DNA of 64,000 nucleotides from a bacterium. Its GTDB lineage: Bacteria > UBP7 > UBA6624. A program made the position numbers and the translations under genes. The notes beneath the pieces are model-generated. The model saw only the letters and a program-made list of their open reading frames with translations. It did no database searches and was not told where the DNA came from. The stretch's first letter is position 1. Each line of letters starts with the position of its first letter. This document shows, one piece after another, positions 17,102 through 26,987 of this stretch. The DNA is taken from positions 1-64,000 of the forward strand of contig PBAU01000010.1 in NCBI GenBank assembly GCA_002716355.1, read 5' to 3'.

Positions 17102-18184
17102 ATGCAAAACTTAGATTCATTTAAAAAAGATTTAAAAAAATTCACAAAAGAAAAAATCAAAACAAGAGCTGAAAAAAACAATGAATCTGAAAAATATGAC
17201 ACGAAAACCGCAGTAGAAATATGCAAGAAAGGATGGCTTGGCATATCCGCTCCTGAAAAGTATGAAGGTGGTGGCAAGGATCCATTATGGACTTATGAAA
17301 TCATAAGAACATTTTCACAAGAAGATATAACAGCTGCAGCAATCATCACTGGTCAATTCACACTGGTTGCAGAAATATTGATTAACGAATGCCAAGAAGA
17401 TATCAAAAATAATTACGTACCTAGGATATTAAATGGTGAGATTAATGGCTGTTATGCATTGACAGAACCAGATGCTGGATCAAATCCTTCCGAAATGAAA
17501 TCAAGGGTTAAAAAAATAGAAAAAGGCTGGATTTTAAATGGTCAAAAAATGTGGATAACAAATGGAAACATAGCAGATTTAGCAATCGTATACGCCAAAG
17601 AAGACGATGCTGTAAGCTGCTTCTTAGTTGATATGAAATCAAAAGGAATATCAAAAACAAAAATACATGGAAAAATGGGATTTAAGTCAAGCGACACTGC
17701 AGAGATATCATTTGAGAACGTATTTATACCTGATCAAAATCGCATAGGCAAGAAAGGGAAAGGTTTAAGTGTTGCATTTAAAGCTTTAGATAATGGGAGG
17801 CTTGGTATATCAGTTATGGCATTGGGTGCAATTGAAGGCATACAAAAAAGATTAATTGAAATCGCAAAAAACAAACCAAGTCAAAAAAATATAGAAGATG
17901 TAGCCAAGGTGGAAGTGATAATCGAATCATGTAAATCACTAATATCAAAAGCAATAGATCTGAAATCAAATAAAAAAAATTTCACCAAATACGCATCTAT
18001 GGCAAAACTTAAATCAACAGAGGGAGCAACAAAAGCAGCAAATATGCTGACTGACAAATCAAGAGATAAGTTTGCAAATAGAGTTTGGAGGGATGTCAGA
18101 GTCATGGAGCTTTTTGAAGGAACTAGCGAAATTCAAAAACTTATAATTGGAAACATGATAACCGGGTTCAAAGCATTTAACTAA
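17102..18184 (+). CDS. Acyl-CoA dehydrogenase family protein
   Basis: FAD enzyme forming a trans-2 double bond in an acyl thioester and passing electrons to ETF, which is encoded at 22842-21203. Seen: 'CYALTEPDAGSNP' (FAD/substrate loop), 'WILNGQKMWITNG', 'GRLGISVMALGA', and C-terminal 'LFEGTSEIQKLIIG' with the catalytic-type Glu of 'EGTxxIQ'. The frame extends to a TTG at 17081 inside the previous gene; the ATG at 17102, 4 nt after the ammonia-lyase stop, is preferred. About 360 aa, slightly short at the N-terminus for the family. Substrate unknown. Confidence 0.88.
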   Translation: MQNLDSFKKDLKKFTKEKIKTRAEKNNESEKYDTKTAVEICKKGWLGISAPEKYEGGGKDPLWTYEIIRTFSQEDITAAAIITGQFTLVAEILINECQEDIKNNYVPRILNGEINGCYALTEPDAGSNPSEMKSRVKKIEKGWILNGQKMWITNGNIADLAIVYAKEDDAVSCFLVDMKSKGISKTKIHGKMGFKSSDTAEISFENVFIPDQNRIGKKGKGLSVAFKALDNGRLGISVMALGAIEGIQKRLIEIAKNKPSQKNIEDVAKVEVIIESCKSLISKAIDLKSNKKNFTKYASMAKLKSTEGATKAANMLTDKSRDKFANRVWRDVRVMELFEGTSEIQKLIIGNMITGFKAFN

Positions 18185-19393
18185 TTGAAAAAAAACCAAT
18201 TTTACGAAGATTCATTTTCTATTCCTTATGTCAGAATATTAAACAGCATACTAGCATTCTTGCTTAAGAATAAAGCAAAAGTTAAAAAAATAGAATTTTC
18301 AGAAAGGGACAAAAAAAAACTAAAAAAAACTTTATCAAATGGAGCCCTGATCGCCTGCAATCACCCTACAGATTTTGACCCCCCTTCCCTATACTGCGCA
18401 TTGAGAAAACTAAATCTGGAATTCAGGATAATGACTGCAAGAGATGTAATGTCTAGAACCCCATATATTTTTAGAAAATTAATACAAATGGGTGGCTGCT
18501 TTTCAATAGACAGAACTAAACTTGATAGAAAATCCTTATCAAGGTCAATTGAAATCCTTTCCAGCAAAAAAAATTTGATTGTTTTTCCAGAAGGGAGAAC
18601 ACATGGACAAGGCAACAGAATTCTTGAATACCAGCCAGGCCCAATAAAAATTGCAACGCTTTCTTCCAGAAAAACAAAATCATCTATAAAAATTTTACCA
18701 ATTGCGATTTATTATTCAATAATTGGTGACAAAGATAAAATAATCCAAAAACGATTAGAGGAACTTGAAAAAATACTCAAAATTAAAGCCGATAAAGGAA
18801 ACGACATAGACCTTCGAATTAGCCAAATTGTGCATTTGACAATTAGAAAACTTGAAAAACAAGAAGGGTACGAGGAGCCAGAAAAAAAATACAAAAAATC
18901 TACAGCCAGATGGGAATGGCTAACTTCAAGGATTCAAAAACTGTGTGAAACCTCTATAAAAAATATTGAGATCAAGCTAAAAATAAGACTACTTGAAAAA
19001 GATACGCTTTCTAGCAGGGTGCAGAAAGCAAGAGAAGCAAACGATCTAACAAAAAACAAAAAAGAAAAAAATGCAAATACAAAAAAGATATTGATGCTCC
19101 ATTCATTATCATCCTTGAATTTCAAAAACTGGAAAGAATCACATGAATCAATTGAGGAAATATTGGCAATTTTTTCAAAAGAGATACATAGGCTTATGGA
19201 TAAAAAACATGTTATAAAAACTGAAAAAAAATGTCACTTTAAACTGGGTAAAATCATTGAAGTCAAAAATTTAAAACACTCTACTCCAAGCTCATCTAAA
19301 GAGCATGAAAAAAAATTATTAAACCTGCTCTGGAAATCAACTTGGCAACCTTTAAACGAACTTAAACAGGAGAACAGTACAATTATCAAATGA
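18185..19393 (+). CDS. PlsC-like phospholipid/glycerol acyltransferase
   Basis: 402 aa. The N-terminal half is a 1-acylglycerol-phosphate-acyltransferase domain: motif I 'NHPTDFD' (His-x4-Asp), 'FSIDR', and motif III 'FPEGRTHGQG', followed by 'PGPIKIA'. The C-terminal half (about 200-402) is Lys/Glu-rich, helical and unrecognised, making the protein longer than ordinary PlsC. The start is a TTG right after the upstream stop. The next gene is an acyl-CoA ligase; acyltransferase plus ligase pairs recall Aas-type acyl recycling, or the acyl acceptor may be a product of the ammonia-lyase branch (inference). Confidence 0.82.
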   Translation: MKKNQFYEDSFSIPYVRILNSILAFLLKNKAKVKKIEFSERDKKKLKKTLSNGALIACNHPTDFDPPSLYCALRKLNLEFRIMTARDVMSRTPYIFRKLIQMGGCFSIDRTKLDRKSLSRSIEILSSKKNLIVFPEGRTHGQGNRILEYQPGPIKIATLSSRKTKSSIKILPIAIYYSIIGDKDKIIQKRLEELEKILKIKADKGNDIDLRISQIVHLTIRKLEKQEGYEEPEKKYKKSTARWEWLTSRIQKLCETSIKNIEIKLKIRLLEKDTLSSRVQKAREANDLTKNKKEKNANTKKILMLHSLSSLNFKNWKESHESIEEILAIFSKEIHRLMDKKHVIKTEKKCHFKLGKIIEVKNLKHSTPSSSKEHEKKLLNLLWKSTWQPLNELKQENSTIIK

Positions 19394-21072
19394 TGGTTTG
19401 GATAAAAAAAATATTATCAAAAATTCTTTCATTCTCTTTAAAGCCTGAAAATAGCGATCATCTGGCACACCTTTTTGTCATTTCTTGGAAAAAAAACTTT
19501 AAAAAAACTGCAATAACAGAAAACAAAGATGGAAAATGGATCAATATTTCATATGGCGAATTAGGCTTGGCGGTTCATAAGGTTGCAGGATGGCTTAAAA
19601 ACCAAATAGGAAAATCAGAAAAAAGAATTGGCATTTTTCTTCCAAATTCAGCTGGTTTTGTCGTATCTTTTTTCTCATGTCAAATATTAGGCAAAACAGC
19701 AGTTCCTTTAAATTATGCGCTTTCCCCAAAAGAAGTAAAAGATGTTATAAACGATGCTCAAATAAAAACATTACTTACATTTCAAGCACCTGAAGGCAGA
19801 GCAACAAAAATATTCGGCAATACCTTGGACTACCTTCAAAAAGAGATAGATGATTTAAAAATACTAAAATTAAACAAACCTAAAAATCAAAAAGAAATCC
19901 AGAGGTCAAGTTTTCTAAAAAGCCTCCCAAAGCCAAATCCTGAAGACATATCTTGTTACATATACACTTCCGGCTCAACTGGAAAACCTAAAGGCGTAAT
20001 GCTTTCACATGGAAATTTATCTAGCAACCTTTCAGACTTTTGGAAAGTATTAGGAGATACAGAAAATCACACAATAAGCGGAGTCTTACCTCTTTTCCAT
20101 TCTTTTGGATTGACAGCAGGAATGCTTGCTGGAATGCTTTCTGGTGGTAGATTTGTTCCTGTGCCAGCATTTCAACCAAAAATAGTTCTTGACATAATCA
20201 AGTCTCAAAAAATAACCGTTCTTGAACTTGTTCCATCAATGTATAACTCTTTAATAAACGCTGCAAATAGATTAAAGAATCCTGAAAAAGACTTATCTTC
20301 AATACAGTTAGCTGTAGCTGGAGGAGCACCTCTGCCAAGAGAGGTAATTGAAAGATTTGAAAAAATTACAAAAATTCCAATATATGAAGGGTATGGAGCA
20401 AGTGAAACTAGTCCGGTAATTTCATTTAACAGGCCAGGGAAACCTCCAGTTTTTGGAACATGTGGTATTGCTTTTCCAAGTGTAAAAATTCAACTCAGAG
20501 ATGAAAATGGAGATGAAATTACAACTGCGTTAAGCCCTGAAGATAATTCCAAATCACCAATCAAACCAAAAGAAAATGCTGAAGGTGAAATATGGATCAA
20601 AGGACCAAATGTTTTCAAAGGCTACCATGGAAAAGAAAAAGAAACAAATGAAGTATTGATCAATGGGTGGTATCGAACAGGAGATATAGGAAAATTTGAC
20701 AAAAGGGGAAATCTAACAATTTGTGGAAGAGCAAAACACATGATCATAGTTGCTGGAGAAAATGTTTATCCAGCGGAAATTGAAGATGCCGTTATGAAGC
20801 ATCCAGAAGTTAAATCAGTTGTAGCCATTGGAATACCAGATAAAAAAACTGGAGAAAAAATAAAAGCATTCGTAGAGTTAGAAAACCAGAAAGACAACCA
20901 AGAAATAAAAAATAAAATTATTTCTTTCCTGAATCAAACAAAACTACTAGCAACATACAAAATGCCAAAAGAGATAGAAGTTGTCAAGGAAATCCCCATG
21001 CTGCCAACAGGAAAACCTGACATTCCTGCAATTAAGGGCGAAAGAGATCCTATAAAAAACAAAAACTTATAA
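19390..21072 (+). CDS. AMP-dependent acyl-CoA/ACP synthetase
   Basis: 560-aa member of the ANL (AMP-forming) superfamily, activating a carboxylic acid to an acyl-adenylate and then a thioester. Seen: P-loop 'YTSGSTGKPKGVMLSHGN', 'GYGASETSPV' adenine-binding motif, 'GWYRTGDIG' with the AMP ribose Asp, and the C-terminal 'GENVYPAEIED' hinge and 'PTGKPD' with the catalytic Lys. Looks like a fatty-acyl rather than aryl ligase, but specificity cannot be read reliably. Starts within the acyltransferase stop (ATGATG). Confidence 0.92.
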   Translation: MMVWIKKILSKILSFSLKPENSDHLAHLFVISWKKNFKKTAITENKDGKWINISYGELGLAVHKVAGWLKNQIGKSEKRIGIFLPNSAGFVVSFFSCQILGKTAVPLNYALSPKEVKDVINDAQIKTLLTFQAPEGRATKIFGNTLDYLQKEIDDLKILKLNKPKNQKEIQRSSFLKSLPKPNPEDISCYIYTSGSTGKPKGVMLSHGNLSSNLSDFWKVLGDTENHTISGVLPLFHSFGLTAGMLAGMLSGGRFVPVPAFQPKIVLDIIKSQKITVLELVPSMYNSLINAANRLKNPEKDLSSIQLAVAGGAPLPREVIERFEKITKIPIYEGYGASETSPVISFNRPGKPPVFGTCGIAFPSVKIQLRDENGDEITTALSPEDNSKSPIKPKENAEGEIWIKGPNVFKGYHGKEKETNEVLINGWYRTGDIGKFDKRGNLTICGRAKHMIIVAGENVYPAEIEDAVMKHPEVKSVVAIGIPDKKTGEKIKAFVELENQKDNQEIKNKIISFLNQTKLLATYKMPKEIEVVKEIPMLPTGKPDIPAIKGERDPIKNKNL

Positions 21073-21074
21073 AC

Positions 21075-21206
21075 ATGAAAGAATTCTTTAAAAGAATCAT
21101 CAATCTGTTTAAACCCTTTTCATCAAATTTTGAAAAAGAGCTTAAACAAGAAATGGAAAAAGAAAAAAAAGAACAACTAAAAAGAGACAGGTTTAGAAAA
21201 AACTAA
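21075..21206 (+). CDS. Small highly charged ORF, 43 aa
   Basis: Begins 2 nt after the ligase stop and ends inside the stop of the convergent etfA (4-nt overlap). The product starts '[12 protein letters not shown]' and continues as a Lys/Glu-rich amphipathic helix. The tight fit between neighbours and the good start context suggest a translated small protein, possibly membrane-surface binding through its N-terminus. No homology is recognised; it could be chance. Confidence 0.4.
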   Translation: MKEFFKRIINLFKPFSSNFEKELKQEMEKEKKEQLKRDRFRKN

Positions 21207-22084
21207 ACGCTAACCCACTTTTCAAGCACCTCTTTCCAGTCAGCAACAATTCCATAATCACATATATCAAATATCGGAGCATTTCTATCAGTGTTTATCG
21301 CAACTATCACAGAGGAATTCTGTATTCCTGCTCTATGCTGAACAGCTCCTGATATCCCAAAGGCAACATAAAGTTTAGGACTTACTGACTTTCCAGTTTG
21401 ACCAATCTGATGTGAATAATCAATCCAACCCATGTCAACAACAGCTCTTGAAGCCCCAACTGCTGCATCAAGCTTTCCTGCAAGCTTCTTCAGTGATTCA
21501 AAACCTTCTGGACCTTGTATACCTCTTCCTCCTGAAACAACCACATCTGCAGATGTTACATCCTTGTTCTCATCGCTACTTTCTACTGATTCAAGAATTT
21601 CAAATGAAACTGAATCCTGCCCATCAAGAGAGACCACTGAAGGATTTTTTGCTTCCCTAGCGCTTGAGTCAATTGCCTTGGAATTAAATTGAACACAACC
21701 GGAAGAAATCTTTGATGTATAAAGAACCTTTCCACCAAAACCGTATTTCTGCAAAACAATATCGCTATCATCCTTACAGTAATCAAAACCATGACAGCCC
21801 CAAACTACAGGCTCATAAGCACTAACAGAAAAAGAAGCCAATATTTCGCCAGTAAAACCATCATCCAAGCCAACAATAACAACCTGTTCATCAAAATGAT
21901 CAGACAGTCTCCTTCCTGATTTAATAGAGTTATTTGAATCTACATGTATCAAATCTTCAACACCGAAGAAATCAAAATCACATTTTTCACCTATCCAAAT
22001 AGCACCATCTGCTGAAATCTGATTTGACAATTTTGCACAAAGATCTTTATCACTGTGAGTATGAGCTAATATAAAAATCTTCAT
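21203..22084 (-). CDS. etfA: Electron transfer flavoprotein alpha subunit
   Basis: 293-aa FixB-type subunit carrying the FAD that accepts electrons from acyl-CoA dehydrogenases. Seen in the C-terminal half: '[14 protein letters not shown]', 'VGASRAVVD', '[22 protein letters not shown]' region, and '[11 protein letters not shown]', the FAD-domain signature. The gene directly follows etfB (1-nt overlap) and the acyl-CoA dehydrogenase at 24083-22839, ending the fatty-acid operon. Shorter than many EtfA (about 315 aa) but with all core motifs. Confidence 0.95.
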   Translation of the reverse strand: MKIFILAHTHSDKDLCAKLSNQISADGAIWIGEKCDFDFFGVEDLIHVDSNNSIKSGRRLSDHFDEQVVIVGLDDGFTGEILASFSVSAYEPVVWGCHGFDYCKDDSDIVLQKYGFGGKVLYTSKISSGCVQFNSKAIDSSAREAKNPSVVSLDGQDSVSFEILESVESSDENKDVTSADVVVSGGRGIQGPEGFESLKKLAGKLDAAVGASRAVVDMGWIDYSHQIGQTGKSVSPKLYVAFGISGAVQHRAGIQNSSVIVAINTDRNAPIFDICDYGIVADWKEVLEKWVSV

Positions 22085-22842
22085 CAGAAACCCTCCTTTT
22101 TCAACTCTGCATGAAAGTCAGAAAAGGACTCAATGCCTTCCCATATTTTATTTTTTCTCTCTTTTTTAACATTTTCAACATTAACAACCTCACATCTCTG
22201 ATCAAACTCAAGGGCTTTTTGGTTAATGTCTAAATCTGAAATGGCTAATTTTTCAGGCTGAGGCGCTGACAAAACAGCCATTACATCTGGTATCCTAGGT
22301 TCAGCAACAGTTTTATAAACCGACAAAACAGATGGGTTTTTTACTTTTGCTTTTGTTTTTTTCCCTTGATAGTTAAAAACAACAATTGGCTCAGATGAAA
22401 AATCCTCAACTGAAGAAACTTGATTTAAACAATCCCATCCCAAAAGAGACGCAATTGCAGAAGGCAACAATCCACCCTTTCCATCAGCAGCTGATGCACC
22501 GCATATAACCATTCCAGCATTAACCTTTTTTGCTAATGCAGCAAAAACATTAGCTGTAGCAACTAAATCAGCACCATTTAATGAATCATCAAAAATATGG
22601 CAACAAGAAGCACAACCCATTGCACCAAGTTCAGACAACATTTCAGAAGCCGACTCAGGACCCATTGTCGCAAGGACAACCTCACCAGAAACAGATTCAG
22701 CTATTTGGATTGCAAGCTCAACAGCAGATTCATCATCAGGATTAACAGTTTTTGGAACACTTTCTCTATTAACTATGCCATTTTTACCAAAAGTTAAATC
22801 GGTAGTAGCAGGGACTTGTTTTGCTAAAACTAATATTTTCAT
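22084..22842 (-). CDS. etfB: Electron transfer flavoprotein beta subunit
   Basis: 252-aa FixA-type subunit that binds AMP and helps form the ETF heterodimer. Seen: '[14 protein letters not shown]', '[12 protein letters not shown]', '[14 protein letters not shown]' and 'NPSVLSVYK'. The start overlaps the stop of the upstream acyl-CoA dehydrogenase gene by 4 nt. Together with EtfA it provides the electron acceptor for both acyl-CoA dehydrogenases of the window. The quinone oxidoreductase that would re-oxidise ETF is not in the window. Confidence 0.95.
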   Translation of the reverse strand: MKILVLAKQVPATTDLTFGKNGIVNRESVPKTVNPDDESAVELAIQIAESVSGEVVLATMGPESASEMLSELGAMGCASCCHIFDDSLNGADLVATANVFAALAKKVNAGMVICGASAADGKGGLLPSAIASLLGWDCLNQVSSVEDFSSEPIVVFNYQGKKTKAKVKNPSVLSVYKTVAEPRIPDVMAVLSAPQPEKLAISDLDINQKALEFDQRCEVVNVENVKKERKNKIWEGIESFSDFHAELKKEGF

Positions 22843-24083
22843 TTTTTCACCTCATTTAATAATTCTTCAGGTATCCATTGATCTATTGTTGGTATGAAGG
22901 AATCAAGAAATTTGAGAGACGTAGCCTCACGTGCAACATGCCTGCTAACAACAAGTCTTTGGATTTGATTTGTTCCTTCGTAAATTTGAGTGATCTTTGC
23001 ATCTCTCATATACTTTTCAACTGGATAATCTTTCATAAAACCATATCCACCAAAAATCTGAACAGCTTCTGTTGTAACCCACATCGCTGTATCAGTTGCA
23101 AAAAGCTTACCCTGGGCAGCCATCTTGTTTGCCTTAGCCTTCAATGATGGATCTTTATCAGCAGCGTCAATCATTCTTGCAGATTCATAAACTAACTGCC
23201 TTGCTGCTTCAATTCTTGTAGACATATCAGCTAGAAGAAATCCTATTGATTGGTGATTTTGTATAGGTTGACCAAATTGTCTTCTTCTGGAAGCAAACCT
23301 AGAAGCATATTCAAATGCTCCTTGAGCACAGCCTAAAGCTTGAGCTGCAACACCAGGTCTTGCATGGTCAAGAGTCTCCATTGCAATCTTAAAACCTTTA
23401 CCTTCAGAATCGCCTAAAAGATTCCATTTTGGAACGGCACAATCTCTAAAATAGAGCTCTCTTACAGGAACACACCTAATCCCCATCTTGTCTTCTTCTT
23501 TTCCTAGCTCAAAACCGTCTGTTCCCTTTTCTACAACTACTGCTGAAATGGCAGAGGGTTTTCCAACCTGGCTTGGATTAGTGACTCCAAAAACTGAATA
23601 ATAATGTGCCACTCCACCATTTGTATTCCACTTTTTATCACCATTAATCACATACTCATCATCATTTTTAGAGATAAGAGTTTTTAAATCTGAAGCATTT
23701 GATCCAGCCATTTTTTCAGACAAAGCAAAAGAGATCAACCTTTCACCATTTGCAATTTCAGGTAACCACTTTTGCTTCTGCTCCTCTCTTCCCCCTAAAA
23801 TTATTGGGTAGGAGCCTAGAGCATTTACTGCAAACATAACACCTACTCCACCACATGCTCTAGATAATTCCTCAACAACCAAGCAAAGATTCAAGCTTCC
23901 AAGGCCATTGCCTCCATACTCTTTAGGTATCCAAGTTTTTAGCAAACCACTTTCTGCAAGAGCTTCTTTAACTTTCCATGGATACTCCTGTTTCCTGTCG
24001 TGCTCAGAAGCTAAAGGCCTTACAACGTTTTCTGCAACATGTTTCGCCTTTTCTTTAATTTCAAAATTTACACTATCTAACAT
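22839..24083 (-). CDS. Acyl-CoA dehydrogenase
   Basis: 414 aa with complete family features: 'LVVEELSRACGGVG', 'FALSEKMAGSNASDL', 'GDKKWNTNGGVAHYY', 'DHARPGVAAQALGCAQGAFEYA', 'RRRQFGQPIQNHQSI', and the catalytic Glu in 'QIYEGTNQIQRL'. Best match by eye is to short/medium-chain or branched-chain acyl-CoA dehydrogenases. It starts 1 nt after fabF and overlaps etfB, so a beta-oxidation-type enzyme and its ETF are expressed with the fatty-acid synthesis genes. Confidence 0.93.
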   Translation of the reverse strand: MLDSVNFEIKEKAKHVAENVVRPLASEHDRKQEYPWKVKEALAESGLLKTWIPKEYGGNGLGSLNLCLVVEELSRACGGVGVMFAVNALGSYPIILGGREEQKQKWLPEIANGERLISFALSEKMAGSNASDLKTLISKNDDEYVINGDKKWNTNGGVAHYYSVFGVTNPSQVGKPSAISAVVVEKGTDGFELGKEEDKMGIRCVPVRELYFRDCAVPKWNLLGDSEGKGFKIAMETLDHARPGVAAQALGCAQGAFEYASRFASRRRQFGQPIQNHQSIGFLLADMSTRIEAARQLVYESARMIDAADKDPSLKAKANKMAAQGKLFATDTAMWVTTEAVQIFGGYGFMKDYPVEKYMRDAKITQIYEGTNQIQRLVVSRHVAREATSLKFLDSFIPTIDQWIPEELLNEVKK

Positions 24084-24084
24084 A

Positions 24085-25320
24085 TCAAGATCTCCTTAAA
24101 ACTAAACAGGCATTATGCCCTCCAAATGCAAAAGAATTTGACATTGACACATTAACAACCGAATCCCTCGCATCATTAGGAGTATAGTCTAAATCACAAT
24201 CAGGATCATTCGTGTTGTAATTTATCGTTGGAGGCACAATATTTTCTCTCATTGAAACAACACAAGCAGCGCACTCTATTGCACCAGCAGCACCTAACAA
24301 ATGACCATGCATACCTTTTGTGCTTGAAATGTTCAATTTGCCAACATCTGAACCAAAAGTTAATTTAATTGCATTCGTTTCCATCAAGTCATTAAATTTT
24401 GTAGAAGTTCCATGAGCGTTAAGGTAATCAACTTCAGAAACAGGAATCTGAGCATCCCTTAAAGCAAATTCCATAGCCTTTGACGGGGATTCTCCGTTTA
24501 AGTTTGGTGATGTTATGTGGTAAGCGTCACTCGTGACAGCATAACCAGCAACCTCAGCTAAAGGAACACCTCCTCTCTTTTTTAAACTTTGCTCACTTTC
24601 AAGAATAAAAGCGACAGAACCCTCTCCCATTACAAAACCGCTTCTGTCCATGTCAAATGGTCGACTCGCTTCAGATGGATTATCATTAAAATTGCATGCC
24701 AATGCTTTCATGTTTGAAAAACCAGCTAAGGAAGTTGGTGCTATAGCTCCTTCGGCTCCTCCGGTAACCATTACATCCATAATTCCATTTCTAATCAAAT
24801 GAAAAGCTTCTCCTATTGCTATTGTTCCAGTAGCACAAGCTGCAACTGGAGCCGTCGAATAACCTTTTAATCCATATTTAATTGATATCCATCCAGGAGC
24901 TATATTGCATATATTTTTTGGGATGTAAAAAGGACTTATAAACCTGGGGCCCTTTTTAAAATATTTATCAAATTGAGTATGATGCTCCCACATTCCGCCT
25001 ATTCCGCTACTTAAATTAACGCCTACCCTATAAGGATCTATTTCTTCAAAATTGATATCTGAATTTTCTACAGCCTCCTGAGCTGCTGCCATTGAAAACT
25101 GTGTAAACCTATCCATTTGCCTTGAATCTTTTGGATTGATATGCTCTGTAGGGTCCCAATTAGGAACCTCACAAGCAACCTGGCATTTGTGATTGGCAAC
25201 ATCAAATAAAGAAATATTTCTAACAGTAGATTCACCTTTTAGCAAACCTTTCTGCAGGCTTGAAAAGCCATTACCAAACGGTGTCACTGCACCAATACCT
25301 GTAATAAAAACCCTTGTCAT
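24085..25320 (-). CDS. fabF: Beta-ketoacyl-ACP synthase II
   Basis: 411-aa thiolase-fold condensing enzyme elongating acyl-ACP with malonyl-ACP. Seen: start 'VFITGIGAVTPFG', the active-site Cys in 'PVAACATGT', catalytic His in 'NAHGTSTKFND' and in 'GMHGHLLGAAG'. Overlaps fabG by 4 nt, leaving no room for the acpP gene often found between fabG and fabF. Followed after 1 nt by the acyl-CoA dehydrogenase gene. Confidence 0.95.
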   Translation of the reverse strand: MTRVFITGIGAVTPFGNGFSSLQKGLLKGESTVRNISLFDVANHKCQVACEVPNWDPTEHINPKDSRQMDRFTQFSMAAAQEAVENSDINFEEIDPYRVGVNLSSGIGGMWEHHTQFDKYFKKGPRFISPFYIPKNICNIAPGWISIKYGLKGYSTAPVAACATGTIAIGEAFHLIRNGIMDVMVTGGAEGAIAPTSLAGFSNMKALACNFNDNPSEASRPFDMDRSGFVMGEGSVAFILESEQSLKKRGGVPLAEVAGYAVTSDAYHITSPNLNGESPSKAMEFALRDAQIPVSEVDYLNAHGTSTKFNDLMETNAIKLTFGSDVGKLNISSTKGMHGHLLGAAGAIECAACVVSMRENIVPPTINYNTNDPDCDLDYTPNDARDSVVNVSMSNSFAFGGHNACLVLRRS

Positions 25321-26072
25321 GAAACGTCCATACCTCCATTAACTTTTAAAATTTGGCCAGTTACATAAGAAGACTGATCAGAAGACAGAAAAGCAACTGC
25401 AGAGGCAACATCTTCAGGTTGGCCAAATTTCTTCATAGGTATAACACTTAAATAAAACTCCCTCATACTTTTGTTTATATCCTTAGACATATCAGTATCA
25501 ATCAAACCAGGACTAACACAATTGACTGTCACATTCCTATCTGCAAACTCTCTTGACATAACTCGCATCAAGCCTTCAATTCCAGATTTGCTTGCTGCAT
25601 AATTGGATTGTCCAGGCCCTCCAACTGAAGCTGAAACACTTGAGATAAACACAATTCTTCCAAACCTTTTCTTAAGCATTTTTTTTACAGCAATCCTAGA
25701 GCAATAAAATGCACTATTCAAATTTACATCTATAACTTTGTTCCAGCTATCATTTTTCATCATTGATGCAGGTGCATCTTGCCTAATTCCACAACAATGT
25801 ACAAAAATATCAATTCCTGAAAGGAAACTTAAAGATTCTTTCATGAAGCGATCACATTCATCTTGGGAAGAAAGATCAGCGCATAAAGCTTTCACCTTTG
25901 AATTACCAAGAGAAAATTCCGATTCTACAGATTCTGCCAGGTCATGATCACTTCTGTAACCTAAAACTATATTAGAAGAATAGGATGAAAATAATTTTGC
26001 AACTGAATAACCTATGCCTCTTATCCCTCCTGTGATAACAATATTCTTACCTGAAAAATCAAAATTCAACAC
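25317..26072 (-). CDS. fabG: 3-oxoacyl-ACP reductase
   Basis: 251-aa short-chain dehydrogenase reducing beta-ketoacyl-ACP with NADPH. Seen: cofactor motif 'TGGIRGIG', the catalytic Ser region 'FISSVSASVGG', Tyr/Lys pair in 'YAASKSG', and 'VSPGLIDTDM'. The position between fabD (6-nt gap) and fabF identifies it as FabG rather than a general SDR. Confidence 0.94.
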   Translation of the reverse strand: MLNFDFSGKNIVITGGIRGIGYSVAKLFSSYSSNIVLGYRSDHDLAESVESEFSLGNSKVKALCADLSSQDECDRFMKESLSFLSGIDIFVHCCGIRQDAPASMMKNDSWNKVIDVNLNSAFYCSRIAVKKMLKKRFGRIVFISSVSASVGGPGQSNYAASKSGIEGLMRVMSREFADRNVTVNCVSPGLIDTDMSKDINKSMREFYLSVIPMKKFGQPEDVASAVAFLSSDQSSYVTGQILKVNGGMDVS

Positions 26073-26078
26073 AAACGA

Positions 26079-26987
26079 TTACCCCTCTTTACCCATACCA
26101 AATTGCAAATAATTAACCTTAGGTCTATTGTCCTCCCTAGGAATCATATTAAATAAAATTTTTCCAGGACCAACGTCAACCCAAGAATCAAAACTAAACC
26201 TGGAAAGCTCCTTTAAATTTTGCACCCATCTGACAGCTCCTTCAATTTGGTTTATCAAATTATCTTTAATAGAAGAAGGATTGTCTTCATGCATGCAGCC
26301 AGTGAAATTCGAAGCGACTGGCCATGCTGAAGATTTAAATTCAACATCTTTCATAAAATGTTTCATTCTTTCCTTTGCCTCTTTCATTAAAGGAGAATGA
26401 AAAGGTGCTGAAACCTTAAGTTCAACGGCTTTTAGATATCCAAAATCCCTTGCTGTCTCAACGGCTCTTTTTATAGCCTGCATATCACCCGAAAGCACAG
26501 TTTGTTTTTGAGTATTAAAATTAGCAGGGACAAGACAAAAATCACCCTTGCAAGCCTCAAGTAAATCATCAAGATTACCAGAGCCAAGAAGAGCAACCAT
26601 TCCACCTTGACCTTCTTTGACAGCCTCCTGCATTGCTTTTCCTCTTTCCCTCACAAGCCTTAACCCATTCTCATAAGATATTACACCTGATGAAACCAAG
26701 GCTGTATACTCACCTAAAGAATGTCCTGCTGCTGCAACAGGGCTCAACTCATAAATATTTACCAAATATTTATGGGCTGCATAACCGACTGCCAAAAGAG
26801 CCGGTTGAGCGTTTTCAGTTAAGGTTAAATCATCCATAGGCCCTTCAAAAATTAATTTTGAAAGATTGAACCCTAAAATTTGATCAGCTTCATAAATAAG
26901 CTTAATTGATTCTTCACTACCTTTCAAAAAATCAGCCATACCGACTTTTTGAGCACCTTGACCAGGGTACAAAAAGCAATAACTCAT
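26079..26987 (-). CDS. fabD: Malonyl-CoA:ACP transacylase
   Basis: About 302 aa. Seen: 'FLYPGQGAQKVGM' at the N-terminus, the nucleophile in 'GHSLGEYTAL', catalytic His in 'PFHSPLM', and 'DVGPGKIL' near the end. The frame runs upstream to 27056 within fabH, but the ATG at 26987 overlaps the fabH TGA (ATGA) and gives the family start. Transfers malonyl groups to ACP; the acp gene itself is not in the window. Confidence 0.95.
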   Translation of the reverse strand: MSYCFLYPGQGAQKVGMADFLKGSEESIKLIYEADQILGFNLSKLIFEGPMDDLTLTENAQPALLAVGYAAHKYLVNIYELSPVAAAGHSLGEYTALVSSGVISYENGLRLVRERGKAMQEAVKEGQGGMVALLGSGNLDDLLEACKGDFCLVPANFNTQKQTVLSGDMQAIKRAVETARDFGYLKAVELKVSAPFHSPLMKEAKERMKHFMKDVEFKSSAWPVASNFTGCMHEDNPSSIKDNLINQIEGAVRWVQNLKELSRFSFDSWVDVGPGKILFNMIPREDNRPKVNYLQFGMGKEG

